This document shows, in pieces, positions 7,492 through 14,994 of a stretch of DNA of 44,181 bases. The notes beneath the pieces are model-generated. The model worked only from the letters and a program-made list of their open reading frames with translations, searched no databases and was not told where the DNA came from. The stretch is from Bacteroides clarus YIT 12056 (lineage in GTDB: Bacteria; Bacteroidota; Bacteroidia; Bacteroidales; Bacteroidaceae). The position numbers and the translations under genes are program-made. The DNA lies in contig NZ_FQWK01000011.1 in assembly GCF_900129655.1 (NCBI RefSeq), forward strand, positions 1 through 44,181. Direction: 5' to 3'. Every line of letters begins with the position of its first letter. Position 1 is the stretch's first letter.

Positions 7492-7513
7492 TGTCCGACA
7501 ATTGTCCGACAAT
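7492..7513. repeat. Tandem 11 bp repeat upstream of the integrase
   Basis: TGTCCGACAAT occurs twice head to tail, and a partial third copy (GCGACAAT) lies at 7465-7472. All copies fall within 70 bases upstream of the integrase ATG. Such direct repeats fit arm-type integrase sites or a repressor operator; the sequence alone does not decide. Confidence 0.5.
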
Positions 7514-7576
7514 CAAATTTTGCAACCTGCTGCGAAATATTGGAAATACGCATTTTCGTAAGTACTTGATAAGTCT

Positions 7577-7686
7577 ATAAATAAAAGCACTTCCAACGTT
7601 CGCTTACGAAGGAAGTGCTTACACAAAAACTAAACTAGACTTAACTAAACTATTCTATTGGGGGAGTTTCACAACTCCTATCTGTT
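7577..7686 (-). ncRNA. Candidate small RNA at the prophage border
   Basis: A strong promoter (7692-7722) would start a transcript near 7686. It contains a GGAGTT/AACTCC hairpin (7663-7678) and ends in a terminator: AAGCACTTCC (7611-7620 read in reverse) pairs perfectly with GGAAGTGCTT (7585-7594), followed by TTTTATTT. No start codon with a useful frame lies within it. The arrangement is that of a stand-alone RNA of about 110 bases, although the transcript could also read through as a leader of the integrase gene. No known family was recognised. Confidence 0.5.
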
Positions 7687-7691
7687 CGCCG

Positions 7692-7722
7692 CAAAGGTAA
7701 AAAAACATCTTTTAATATGCAA
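7692..7722 (-). promoter_or_regulatory. Promoter reading from the chromosome into the prophage border
   Basis: TTG (7720-7722 in reverse), a 20 bp spacer and TACCTTTG (7692-7699) match the Bacteroidetes promoter pattern on the minus strand. The box lies downstream of the LytTR gene, so it serves the candidate RNA at 7577-7686 and possibly the integrase. Confidence 0.65.
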
Positions 7723-7779
7723 TAGGATATTATTAGAAATAGGCCGATTTCAATAAAATATAAACCTATGAGGGGCTTT

Positions 7780-8481
7780 TTAACTCCTTTTATTAAGAAA
7801 GTCCTGGAATATTTGTTTGTAACTGTCACTGATGGGGATATAGTTCTTGCCAAAAACGATACGTCCGCGGTCGATGATACGTATCTTATCTTTTTGAACG
7901 ATATAAGAACGATGCACGCGTATGAAGCGGGAAGCGGGCAGGAGTTCTTCCATGGACTTCATGCTCATGAGTGAGAGAATGGGCTTGGGGGAGTTCTCCT
8001 CATAGATTTTGATATAGTCTTTCAGGCCTTCGATGTAGAGGATGTTCCTGAGTTCCACTTGTACCAGCTTGTAATCACTTTTCACGAAGATACTTTCAAT
8101 TTCCTCTTTGGGCTGTTGCAGCAGCTCAAACCATTGCACGGCTTTGTTGGCGGCTTGCAGAAAGTCTACGTACGAGATAGGTTTCAGCAGATAATCGAGG
8201 GCGTTGACTTTATACCCGTCTATGGCATATTGGTCGAAAGCGGTGGTGAAAACTATGCGCGTATGCGTATCTACCATTCTGGAGAACTCCAGTCCGTTGA
8301 GTTCGGGCATTTGTATGTCGAGGAAGAGAAGGTCGATATGCTTGTCCGGCAAATCGTTCATCGCTTGCACCGCACTGGAGTATTTGCCGGCAAGTTCCAG
8401 AAACGGGGTTTTGTTGACGTAGCTCTCCAACAGGTTCAGAGCCAGCGGTTCATCGTCTACGATTGCGCACTTCAGATTCAT
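7780..8481 (-). CDS. LytTR-family response regulator
   Basis: The 233-residue protein has an N-terminal receiver domain with Asp9/Asp10, the phosphorylation site Asp55 in LFLDIQMP, and Lys100 in LLKP. A C-terminal LytTR DNA-binding domain follows (about 130-230, with RVHRSYIV). It starts four bases after the stop of the sensor kinase gene, so the two form a pair. Regulators of this type bind direct repeats upstream of their targets. The pair sits at the end of a tripartite efflux operon, so control of that pump is likely but inferred. Confidence 0.93.
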   Translation of the reverse strand: MNLKCAIVDDEPLALNLLESYVNKTPFLELAGKYSSAVQAMNDLPDKHIDLLFLDIQMPELNGLEFSRMVDTHTRIVFTTAFDQYAIDGYKVNALDYLLKPISYVDFLQAANKAVQWFELLQQPKEEIESIFVKSDYKLVQVELRNILYIEGLKDYIKIYEENSPKPILSLMSMKSMEELLPASRFIRVHRSYIVQKDKIRIIDRGRIVFGKNYIPISDSYKQIFQDFLNKRS

Positions 8482-8485
8482 ATTG

Positions 8486-9550
8486 TCAGTGATTGATTAC
8501 TAAAACCGATTTATATTCTTTTCCGTCCTCGCTTACGCCGTGCTGCCATGCGTACCGGCCGGGATAGGTCAGCTCCAGACGCTTGCGCACTTGCTCCAGT
8601 CCGATGCCGCTACCGCTCTTATCGGCTTCGTTCTTGGGGTGGTAACTGTTGGCGATTTCGCAACGCACCTCATGCGCGCTTTCACTGAAATAGATACGGA
8701 TATAGCTGGGCTCGGTGGGAGAGATGCCATGCTTGAAAGCATTCTCTATGAGAGAGATGAATATCAGCGGGGCAATCTCCGTAGGGCTGTCGGGACGGAT
8801 GTCGAAACGTGTTTCAACGGTGACATTGGCCGAGAGGCGGATGCGCATCAACGCGATGTAGTTCTTTATGAAATCCATTTCCTTGCCCAAAGTCACGAAA
8901 TTCTGCTGATTGTCGTAAAGGACATGGCGCAGCAGGCGGCTCAGTTCCTGTACGGCCGTTTGAGCCTTATCCGTATCAAAGGCGATGAGCGCGTAGATAT
9001 TGTTCAGCGTATTGAGCAGGAAATGAGGGTTGAGCTGATTGCGCAGATTCTTCAGTTCCGCTTCTGTACGGCTTTTCTCGGCTTCACGGCGGGCGGCTTC
9101 CACCTGTACCCAACGTCCGCTGAGACGGATGGCCGCACTCAGTCCTACGGTAAGTATCATGGAAAAGAAATCGCGCATGATGAATATCCATTTCGGCGGG
9201 CCCATGTGCCGTCTGCCCTCGTCTTCCACTTTGGCATAGGCGTGGAATGCGTACTCCTGCCAGAAGTGCACGCCGGCGGTAACGCAAACTATCAGCAACA
9301 CATTCAGCAGCAGATACTGCCTGATGCGTCCCTCGAACAGATAGCGGGGGATGAGGAAGCAGTAATTACCGTAGAACACGATAAGAAACGACAGCGGAAC
9401 AACACTGCCATGACGCAGGTATTCCACCCACGTAATGGTGAATCCGCTGCGTGTCATCATCACAAAAGGAAAGGCAAATACTATTCCCCAGCCGATGATA
9501 TGAATCAAGGCTTCGATGATGCGCGACCGTGAGTAGAGAAATTGTTTCAT
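8486..9550 (-). CDS. LytS-like sensor histidine kinase
   Basis: The 354-residue protein has four membrane segments in the first 140 residues, a short coiled coil (150-170) and the His_kinase domain with the phosphorylated His176 in LNPHFLLNTLNN. A C-terminal ATPase region with LIENAFKHG and SGSGIGLEQVRKRL follows. No large periplasmic sensor domain is present, so the signal is probably sensed within the membrane. It precedes its response regulator. Its promoter box at 9558-9565 lies only eight bases before the ATG, and a large heptamer array (9575-9756) fills the region upstream. Confidence 0.93.
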   Translation of the reverse strand: MKQFLYSRSRIIEALIHIIGWGIVFAFPFVMMTRSGFTITWVEYLRHGSVVPLSFLIVFYGNYCFLIPRYLFEGRIRQYLLLNVLLIVCVTAGVHFWQEYAFHAYAKVEDEGRRHMGPPKWIFIMRDFFSMILTVGLSAAIRLSGRWVQVEAARREAEKSRTEAELKNLRNQLNPHFLLNTLNNIYALIAFDTDKAQTAVQELSRLLRHVLYDNQQNFVTLGKEMDFIKNYIALMRIRLSANVTVETRFDIRPDSPTEIAPLIFISLIENAFKHGISPTEPSYIRIYFSESAHEVRCEIANSYHPKNEADKSGSGIGLEQVRKRLELTYPGRYAWQHGVSEDGKEYKSVLVINH

Positions 9551-9557
9551 ACAAATG

Positions 9558-9565
9558 CAAAGATA
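9558..9565 (-). promoter_or_regulatory. -7 element directly before the histidine kinase
   Basis: TATCTTTG on the minus strand ends eight bases before the ATG at 9550, so the message would have almost no leader. The -33 region falls inside the left arm of the heptamer array and shows no TTG. Confidence 0.5.
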
Positions 9566-9574
9566 GTTTTTTTT

Positions 9575-9756
9575 AGGGATTAGTGATAAGTGATTAGCGA
9601 TAAGTGATAAGTGATTAGGGATTAGCTATCAATAAAAACTAACCGTTTATCCCCAATCGCTAACCGTTTATCCCCAATCGCTAATCGTTTATCCCCAATC
9701 GCTAATCGTTTATCACTTATCGCTAATCACTTATCCCTAATCCCTCATCACTCATA
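9575..9756. repeat. Heptamer array A: 171 bp element with 36 bp inverted arms
   Basis: Seven units of G-N-GAT-W-A run from 9576 to 9624 with an exact 7 bp period. After a 13-base break, 17 units of the reverse-complement type run from 9638 to 9756, the first part showing a 21 bp higher-order period (units TAACCGT, TTATCCC, CAATCGC). The outer arms 9575-9610 and 9710-9745 are inverted copies matching at 35 of 36 positions. The array contains the stop codon of the MacB-like permease (9748-9750) and reaches the promoter of the histidine kinase. In RNA it would fold into a long hairpin. Confidence 0.9.
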
Positions 9757-10968
9757 TCGTATCGCTTCTATCGGGTCTAAGTCTGCCGCTTTCTTGGCGG
9801 GATACCAGCCGAAGAACACTCCCGTTACCGTACAGACGGCAAAGCTGAGGAATACGCTCCAGGCTTGTATGTAAATAGGCCAATGGGCTGCGCTCTTTAC
9901 TATCCAGCTTGCGCCGCAGCCGATGATAACGCCGATAAGTCCGCCGGTGATGCTGATGAGGATAGCCTCGATGAGGAATTGCGACAGAATATCCACTCCT
10001 CTGGCGCCCACACTCATGCGCAGACCGATTTCGCGGGTACGTTCCGTTACGGATACATACATGATGTTCATGATGCCGATACCGCCTACTACCAGCGATA
10101 TGCCTGCGATACAGGCGAGGAGAGTGGTCATCAGGTCGGTGGTGGTGTTCAGCATCGAGCTGAGCTCCTGCTGGCTGCGTATGGTGAAATCGTCGTCGTC
10201 GCTGTCTTTCAGTTTATGGTTACGGCGCAGAATCCCGGTGATTTCCTCGGTGGCGTTGTCCGTCATGTCCTCGGTGAGGGCGGATGCGAAGATACCTTGC
10301 AGATAAGTCTGTGCAAGCAGACGCTTCATCACGGTGGTGTAGGGAGCGAGCACCACATCATCCTGGTCCATGCCCATGCTGTTGTAACCTTTGGCTTTCA
10401 GTACACCCGTCACACGGAAAGGCACCTGGTTGAAGCGGATAATACGTCCTACGGGGTCTTCTCCATCGGGGAAAAGATTGTCCTGTATCGTCTTGCCGAT
10501 GACGCATACTTTGGCGGAAGTCTGTATGTCGGCTTCCGTAAACATCGTGCCGTTGTCCACCGTAAGCTGGCGGATTTCGAGGTAGTCCGTACCTACGCCG
10601 TTTACGGAAGAGGGGTAGTTGTTGTTGCCCGCGATGAGCTGTCCCGACGAGGATACGTTGGGGCTGACGGCAGACAGGAAGTTCGTTTCGTTGCGCAAGG
10701 CTTCGTAGTCGGTGAGCTTCAGCGTCTGCATGGCGCTGGGGTCTTGCCGTACGCCGCCGCGCATGTCCGCTCCCGGATGAATCATTATCATATTCGAGCC
10801 CATTTCGGAGATTTGCGCCTGGATGCTTTTCTTTGAACCCTGCCCGATGGCAAGCATCGTGATGACGGACGCCACGCCGATGATGATACCCAGCATCGTG
10901 AGGAAAGCCCGCAGCTTATTGTTGGCAAGCGCCCGGAGAGCTATTTTGAAAAGGTTGGTTCCGTTCAT
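9748..10968 (-). CDS. MacB/FtsX-type ABC transporter permease
   Basis: The 406-residue protein has an N-terminal membrane helix (ALANNKLRAFLTMLGIIIGVASV), a large periplasmic MacB_PCD domain (about 45-240) and three C-terminal helices of the FtsX domain (from about 275), the standard layout. Here the ATPase is a separate gene (11002-11748), unlike fused E. coli MacB. It is a mechanotransmission pump component that works with the MacA-like and TolC-like proteins encoded just upstream to expel substrates from the periplasm through the outer membrane. The substrate is unknown. The stop codon lies in heptamer array A. Confidence 0.93.
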   Translation of the reverse strand: MNGTNLFKIALRALANNKLRAFLTMLGIIIGVASVITMLAIGQGSKKSIQAQISEMGSNMIMIHPGADMRGGVRQDPSAMQTLKLTDYEALRNETNFLSAVSPNVSSSGQLIAGNNNYPSSVNGVGTDYLEIRQLTVDNGTMFTEADIQTSAKVCVIGKTIQDNLFPDGEDPVGRIIRFNQVPFRVTGVLKAKGYNSMGMDQDDVVLAPYTTVMKRLLAQTYLQGIFASALTEDMTDNATEEITGILRRNHKLKDSDDDDFTIRSQQELSSMLNTTTDLMTTLLACIAGISLVVGGIGIMNIMYVSVTERTREIGLRMSVGARGVDILSQFLIEAILISITGGLIGVIIGCGASWIVKSAAHWPIYIQAWSVFLSFAVCTVTGVFFGWYPAKKAADLDPIEAIRYE

Positions 10969-11001
10969 TGGTTTAGTGTTTTATGAATATTGTTTTCTGT
11001 A

Positions 11002-11748
11002 TCAATCATCCTCTTGTTTGGGCAGCGCGGCCAATGTCTCGGCGGCGTTCAGGATGTCGGAGTTGACTGTGTCGTCTTTCACCCGCCCGTCGCGCAATAC
11101 GATGTTGCGGCTGCTGTATTGGGCTATCTCCGGATTGTGCGTAACGAAGATGATGGTACGCCCTTCGGCATGCAGCTTTTGGAAAAGCACCAGAATTTCA
11201 AACGAGGTGCGTGTATCCAGATTACCGGTGGCCTCGTCCGCCAGAATCACGGCGGGATTGTTTACCAGTGCGCGGGCGATGGCTACGCGTTGCATCTGTC
11301 CGCCGGACATCTGATTGGACTTGTGTTCCAGACGGTCGCCCAGTCCTACGGCTTTCAACGCTTCGACGGCGCGTTTCCTGCGTTCGGCGGCCGATACGGA
11401 CGAGTTGTACATCAGCGGCAGCTCCACGTTCTCCACGGCTGTGGTCTTGGCCAGCAGGTTGTAGTTTTGGAATACGAAGCCTATTTTACGGTTGCGGAGT
11501 ACGGCACGCTGTGACTTGCTCATGGTGCGCACGGAGATGCCGTCCAGCAGGTACTCGCCTACGGTAGGCGTGTCCAGACAGCCGAGTATGTTCAACAGCG
11601 TCGATTTTCCCGAGCCGGACGTACCCATGATGGTCACGAACTCTCCCTCGCCGATGGAGAACGATACGCCGCGCAACGCATGCACCGTTTCGTCTCCCAC
11701 CCGGAAGTTCCGCTTTATGTTTTGAAGTTCAATTACGGTTTTGCTCAT
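11002..11748 (-). CDS. ABC transporter ATP-binding protein, MacB/LolD type
   Basis: The ATG at 11748 gives 248 residues starting MSKTVIELQNIKRNF; a longer frame to 12021 overlaps the adaptor gene out of phase and is rejected. Walker A is GTSGSGKST (42-50), the signature is MSGGQMQRVAIARAL and Walker B is VILADEATGNLD. It lies 20 bases after the adaptor gene and 33 bases before the permease gene, in the order adaptor, ATPase, permease. It would energise the MacB-like permease. Confidence 0.93.
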   Translation of the reverse strand: MSKTVIELQNIKRNFRVGDETVHALRGVSFSIGEGEFVTIMGTSGSGKSTLLNILGCLDTPTVGEYLLDGISVRTMSKSQRAVLRNRKIGFVFQNYNLLAKTTAVENVELPLMYNSSVSAAERRKRAVEALKAVGLGDRLEHKSNQMSGGQMQRVAIARALVNNPAVILADEATGNLDTRTSFEILVLFQKLHAEGRTIIFVTHNPEIAQYSSRNIVLRDGRVKDDTVNSDILNAAETLAALPKQEDD

Positions 11749-11768
11749 GGTTAATGATGTATTATCAT

Positions 11769-12998
11769 TTACTTTTTCTTCTTGTTGCTTCCCGGGGGGC
11801 CCGGCATGAACGGACTCTTCTCGCCGCTGGGTTCCTGCTGCGTATCCGCCGTCGCGCCTTCGCCCGGCATGCGGCCTATGGTGGCTTCGGTCACTACTAC
11901 CGCACCTTCGCCGATGCCGCTTACGATTTCCGTATTCACACCGTTGGAGATACCCACCACTACGGGATGCGCGGTGAATGTATTGCCCTCGCGTGTCCAA
12001 AGCTTGTGCTCGCCTTCGCAATCTTTTACGATGTCATTGTCGCCGATGAGCGGCTTTTCGGGAGTGAAACGGAGCGCGCGCGCCGGAACGGAAAGCACGT
12101 CTTTGCGGTCGAGTGTATAAATCGTGACGTTGGCCGTGAGACGGGGCTTCAGTTTCAAGTCGGGATTGGGGGCGGAGATAACCACCTCGTAGGTGACAAC
12201 CGTACTGGACGTGGTGCTGCTGCCGGAACTTGAGGAGCTGTCCTCGCCCAAGCGAATCTGCGTTACCACGCCTTCAAAGGTATCGTTGGGATAAGCGTCT
12301 ACGGTAAAGGTAACGCGCTGCCCGTCTTCCACACCGCCTATGTCGGCTTCATCCACGTCGGCCACCACCTGCATCTGCGTAAGGTCGGCGGCGATGGTGA
12401 ACAGGGTAGGGGTTTCGAAGCCGGATGCCACCGTCTGTCCTTCCTCTACCGCACGGTTGATGACCACACCGTCGATGGGCGAGGTGATGGTGGCGTACGA
12501 CAGGTTACGTTCGGCCTTGGCCAGCGATGCCTGACTGCTTTCGTAGTTGCTTTTCGCTTTCTCGTAGTTGTAGACGGACTGCTCGTAGTCGGTGTCGCTG
12601 ATGAGCTGTTTTTCGTGCAGTCCGCGGTTGCGTTCGTAGTTCTTCCGCTGATACTCGTATTCGGCTTTCGCACCGTTGTAGGCGGCACGTTGGGAAGCTA
12701 CTTCGCTTTGCAGCGTCACGCGATCCATTTCGGCTATGAGCTGGCCTTTGGTGACTACGGAATTGTAATCGGCGTATATCTTGTCGATGATGCCGCTGAC
12801 CTGCGTACCGACTTCCACTTCCGTCACCGGTTCGATGGTGCCGGTGGCGGTTACCGATTCCGATATCTCGCCTTTGGTGACGGCGGCTGTCTCGTAGGTC
12901 ACTTTATGTTTGGCCTTAGAGCCGCCGAAGAGCCGGAAGCCTGCGCCGACCACTGCTACGACGATTACGGCGATAAGGATGATTTTCTTCTTGTTCAT
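11769..12998 (-). CDS. MacA/HlyD-type periplasmic adaptor
   Basis: The 409-residue protein starts with a membrane anchor (IILIAVIVVAVVGAGF), then a biotinyl-lipoyl-like half motif (GTIEPVTEVEVGTQVSG), a long coiled-coil hairpin (about 95-165), the second lipoyl half (TSPIDGVVINRAVEEGQTV) and beta-barrel and membrane-proximal domains. A serine-rich insertion (SSSSGSSTTSS, about 255-265) and a C-terminal PGPPGSNKKKK tail are unusual additions. It links the inner-membrane pump to the outer-membrane channel encoded upstream. Confidence 0.92.
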   Translation of the reverse strand: MNKKKIILIAVIVVAVVGAGFRLFGGSKAKHKVTYETAAVTKGEISESVTATGTIEPVTEVEVGTQVSGIIDKIYADYNSVVTKGQLIAEMDRVTLQSEVASQRAAYNGAKAEYEYQRKNYERNRGLHEKQLISDTDYEQSVYNYEKAKSNYESSQASLAKAERNLSYATITSPIDGVVINRAVEEGQTVASGFETPTLFTIAADLTQMQVVADVDEADIGGVEDGQRVTFTVDAYPNDTFEGVVTQIRLGEDSSSSSGSSTTSSTVVTYEVVISAPNPDLKLKPRLTANVTIYTLDRKDVLSVPARALRFTPEKPLIGDNDIVKDCEGEHKLWTREGNTFTAHPVVVGISNGVNTEIVSGIGEGAVVVTEATIGRMPGEGATADTQQEPSGEKSPFMPGPPGSNKKKK

Positions 12999-13085
12999 AC
13001 TCTGTATCTTTATTAAATGTTGAATTTTAGTTTATACCGATAGTATCGGTTGATTAGGCATCTTTACTTATTTTGAGTTAGCCGG

Positions 13086-14459
13086 TTAAAGCGTAATCTT
13101 TTCTCCCTGATAGAATTTCAGCAGTTGCGTGTTCAGTATCGCCATGTATTTGGCTTGCAGAGTTTCCTGCTGCGCATTGAGCAGGTTGTTCTTCTCCGTC
13201 AGCAGTTCCACGGTGTTCTTCATGCCGAGGTTGAACTGCTCTTGGATGAGGTCGTAGCTGGTTTGTGTACTGCGCAGCTTCTCTGTGGCGGCAACGTAGC
13301 GTTGCTGTGCGCTGTTGGCGTCCAGCCATAGGCCTTCGATGGTTTTGTACAGGGCTTTCTGGCTGTCCAGCAAGTCCAGTTCGCTGCTCTGCTTCTGGAT
13401 TTTGGCTTTCTGTACGGCGCTCTTGGTCTGGCGGTTGTTGAAGATGGGCACGCTTACGGTTACGCCCAGAGAGTTGTTCCAGTTCTGCTTGATTTGCTCG
13501 CCGAAGGTGAAGTCGTTGCCGTTGGTGTTCGTGCTCCCTATGCCTGCGCTGAGGCTGACGGTGGGGATGTAACCGGAACGGGCGATGTCGATGTCGAGCT
13601 CCGAGGCTTTGACATTCAGCCGGCCTGCCTCGATTTCCGGGCGCAGGGTGAGGGCGGAGCGGTAGACGTCGGTCTTTGAGGGTAGCGGAGACAATACGTT
13701 CTCATCACCGGGCGTGGGGATGTAGAGCGTCATTTCCTTTTCGCCGTCCAGTTCGAGGAGTTGTTTCAGTTGCAGTTTGTAATCTTGCAGGGTGGCTTGT
13801 GCGGTTACCAATTGATAGTTGTCGGTGCTGACTTGCGCTTCCAGTTGGGCAAGGTCGCTCTTGGCGATGCTTCCCGCCGCGAGCAGGGCGCGTGCCCGTT
13901 CGCATTCCGCCCGGCTGACGGCGAGGGTCGCTTCGTTTACTTTGACGGCTTCGGCGGCGTAGAGAATCTGTACGTAGATTTGCGTGATGCTCTCTTCGAT
14001 GTTGTTCTCGCTCTCTGCCACGCTCAGTTCGGCGATGCGGTTGTTCATCCGTTGCTGTTTCAGGGTGTTCAGGCGTTTGCTGCCGTTGTAGAGCGTCCAG
14101 TTGGCATCGATGCCGTAGCTGCCGTTGTAGCTGGTCTTGCTCTGGCTGCTGGTGATGTTGTCGCCGTCGATAATCGTATTCGTCTCGCTGTTGGGGCGGT
14201 TTACGATACGCTGGCTTACGGATGCCGTGAGGCTGGGGAAGAGAGCTGCCTTGGCGGTCTTCACGTCCACTTCGGCGCTTTCGGCGTTGAGGCGGTTCTT
14301 GAGGATGGTGATATTCTGCCGCAAGGCGTAGTCGATGCACGTTTGCAAATCCCATTGTGCGGGAAGTGCCTGTACGCTGTCCCGTTGCTGTGCGCCGTTG
14401 CCGGCGCAGGCGCTTGCCACACAGAGCGATATCACTGTCAATCTTCTTACGTTTATCAT
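13086..14459 (-). CDS. TolC-family outer-membrane efflux channel
   Basis: The 457-residue protein has a signal sequence (first about 20 residues, ending VASACAGNG) and two OEP domains with the expected duplicated layout of long helices and short strands; LQTCIDYALRQN near residue 40 is the typical family start. It is the first gene of the operon, preceded by a well-formed promoter at 14488-14519. It forms the outer-membrane tunnel of the tripartite pump. The Cys at the end of the signal could be lipidated, but the lipobox is weak. Confidence 0.92.
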   Translation of the reverse strand: MINVRRLTVISLCVASACAGNGAQQRDSVQALPAQWDLQTCIDYALRQNITILKNRLNAESAEVDVKTAKAALFPSLTASVSQRIVNRPNSETNTIIDGDNITSSQSKTSYNGSYGIDANWTLYNGSKRLNTLKQQRMNNRIAELSVAESENNIEESITQIYVQILYAAEAVKVNEATLAVSRAECERARALLAAGSIAKSDLAQLEAQVSTDNYQLVTAQATLQDYKLQLKQLLELDGEKEMTLYIPTPGDENVLSPLPSKTDVYRSALTLRPEIEAGRLNVKASELDIDIARSGYIPTVSLSAGIGSTNTNGNDFTFGEQIKQNWNNSLGVTVSVPIFNNRQTKSAVQKAKIQKQSSELDLLDSQKALYKTIEGLWLDANSAQQRYVAATEKLRSTQTSYDLIQEQFNLGMKNTVELLTEKNNLLNAQQETLQAKYMAILNTQLLKFYQGEKITL

Positions 14460-14487
14460 ATTTCCTGATTTCTATGTTTTACCTTCA

Positions 14488-14519
14488 CAAAAGTAGGCGG
14501 CGCTTCCGGAAACGGCAAA
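14488..14519 (-). promoter_or_regulatory. Promoter of the efflux operon
   Basis: On the minus strand TTTG (14516-14519 in reverse) is separated by 20 bp from TACTTTTG (14488-14495). The leader before the ATG at 14459 is about 25 bases. A TTCCGGAA palindrome lies in the spacer and could be an operator. Confidence 0.8.
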
Positions 14520-14592
14520 AACAATAGACGTTTGCCGGGATTGTATCGGCGGACTACTTTTTTCTGCCGACAATTAACTTTTCAGCCTTTTA

Positions 14593-14624
14593 TTTGTTAT
14601 TTATATAAAAGTATTTTATATTTG
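14593..14624 (+). promoter_or_regulatory. Promoter of the cytochrome bd operon
   Basis: TTTG at 14593-14596, a 20 bp spacer and TATATTTG at 14617-14624 are a near-perfect match. The start near 14631 leaves about 17 bases before the ATG at 14648. Confidence 0.85.
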
Positions 14625-14647
14625 TAATGATTATAAATTGAGCTTCT

Positions 14648-14875
14648 ATGAGAAACCTCGTGACCGGTATTTGGCAATTCTATGTTGAGGGCTTCCGGAG
14701 TATGACATTAGGACGTACTTTGTGGCTGATAATTGCAATCAAACTGTTTATCATGTTTTTTATCCTTCGCCTTTTCTTCTTCCCGAACTATCTGAACAAA
14801 GCCGCCGTAGGCAGCGATAAGGAAGAGTATGTCAGCCGCGAACTGATTCTGAGGGCGCAGGAGAATGGTGATTAG
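14648..14875 (+). CDS. DUF4492 protein upstream of cytochrome bd oxidase
   Basis: This 75-residue protein has one strong membrane helix (LWLIIAIKLFIMFFILRLFFF, about 28-48) after a conserved N-terminal segment (VTGIWQFYVEGFRSMTLGRTLW). DUF4492 genes are regularly found before cydA in Bacteroidetes, so it may be a small subunit or assembly factor of the bd oxidase, comparable in size to CydX though not obviously related. It is the first gene after the promoter. The stop codon TAG (14873-14875) is formed by heptamer array B. Confidence 0.88.
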   Translation: MRNLVTGIWQFYVEGFRSMTLGRTLWLIIAIKLFIMFFILRLFFFPNYLNKAAVGSDKEEYVSRELILRAQENGD

Positions 14876-14902
14876 GGATTAGTGATTAGCGATTAGTGAT
14901 TA
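14868..14902. repeat. Heptamer array B
   Basis: Five units of G-N-GATTA (GTGATTA, GGGATTA, GTGATTA, GCGATTA, GTGATTA) follow each other without a gap. This is the unit type of the left part of array A. The first two units supply the last codons and the stop codon of the DUF4492 gene. Confidence 0.85.
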
Positions 14903-14931
14903 GGGGGCGGGATGGCTCTTTTCACTATTCT

Positions 14932-14988
14932 TTATACTTGATATTATACTTTATACTTAATACTTTATACTTTATACTTAATATTTTA
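14932..14988. repeat. Heptamer array C before cydA
   Basis: Seven full units of T-W-ATA-Y-T (TTATACT, TAATACT, TAATATT) plus one short unit lie at 14932-14985; the short unit (14939-14943) lacks two bases and the rest keep a strict 7 bp period. The array ends seven bases before the cydA ATG at 14995, where a ribosome-binding site would be. Confidence 0.85.
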
Positions 14989-14994
14989 CCTCTC

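Larger units (their letters stand above)
1..7640. mobile_element. Right part of a prophage (lysis module, cargo, integrase)
   Basis: The segment combines a holin/spanin-like pair, a T7-type amidase, small phage-type proteins, AT-rich cargo genes and a tyrosine recombinase whose gene is the last before the chromosomal LytTR regulator. This order, lysis genes then cargo then integrase at the border, is common in Bacteroides prophages. The structural genes would lie left of the window. The exact right attachment site is not visible; the candidate small RNA terminator at 7585-7620 is the most plausible place because integrases often target 3' ends of small RNA genes. The limits are inference. Confidence 0.7.

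Noticed and set aside
7585..7620. IS terminal inverted repeat
   Set aside because: The 10 bp stem has a 16-base loop and a T-rich tail and no transposase is nearby; a terminator explains it better.
8540..9532. Long plus-strand open frame opposite the histidine kinase
   Set aside because: It is the antisense shadow of a well-supported kinase gene; its protein shows no domain pattern. The same holds for long frames opposite nagA, potD, potA and the ABC-F gene.
9576..9756. CRISPR array
   Set aside because: The units are 7 bp long with no spacers and no cas genes are present.
11002..12021. Longer version of the ABC ATPase gene starting at 12021
   Set aside because: The extra 91 residues overlap the adaptor gene in another frame and are Arg-rich nonsense; the ATG at 11748 begins a standard ATPase.
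14896..14994. N-terminal extension of cydA
   Set aside because: It translates the heptamer array into a periodic LILYFILNTLYFILN string; standard CydA begins at the ATG at 14995.
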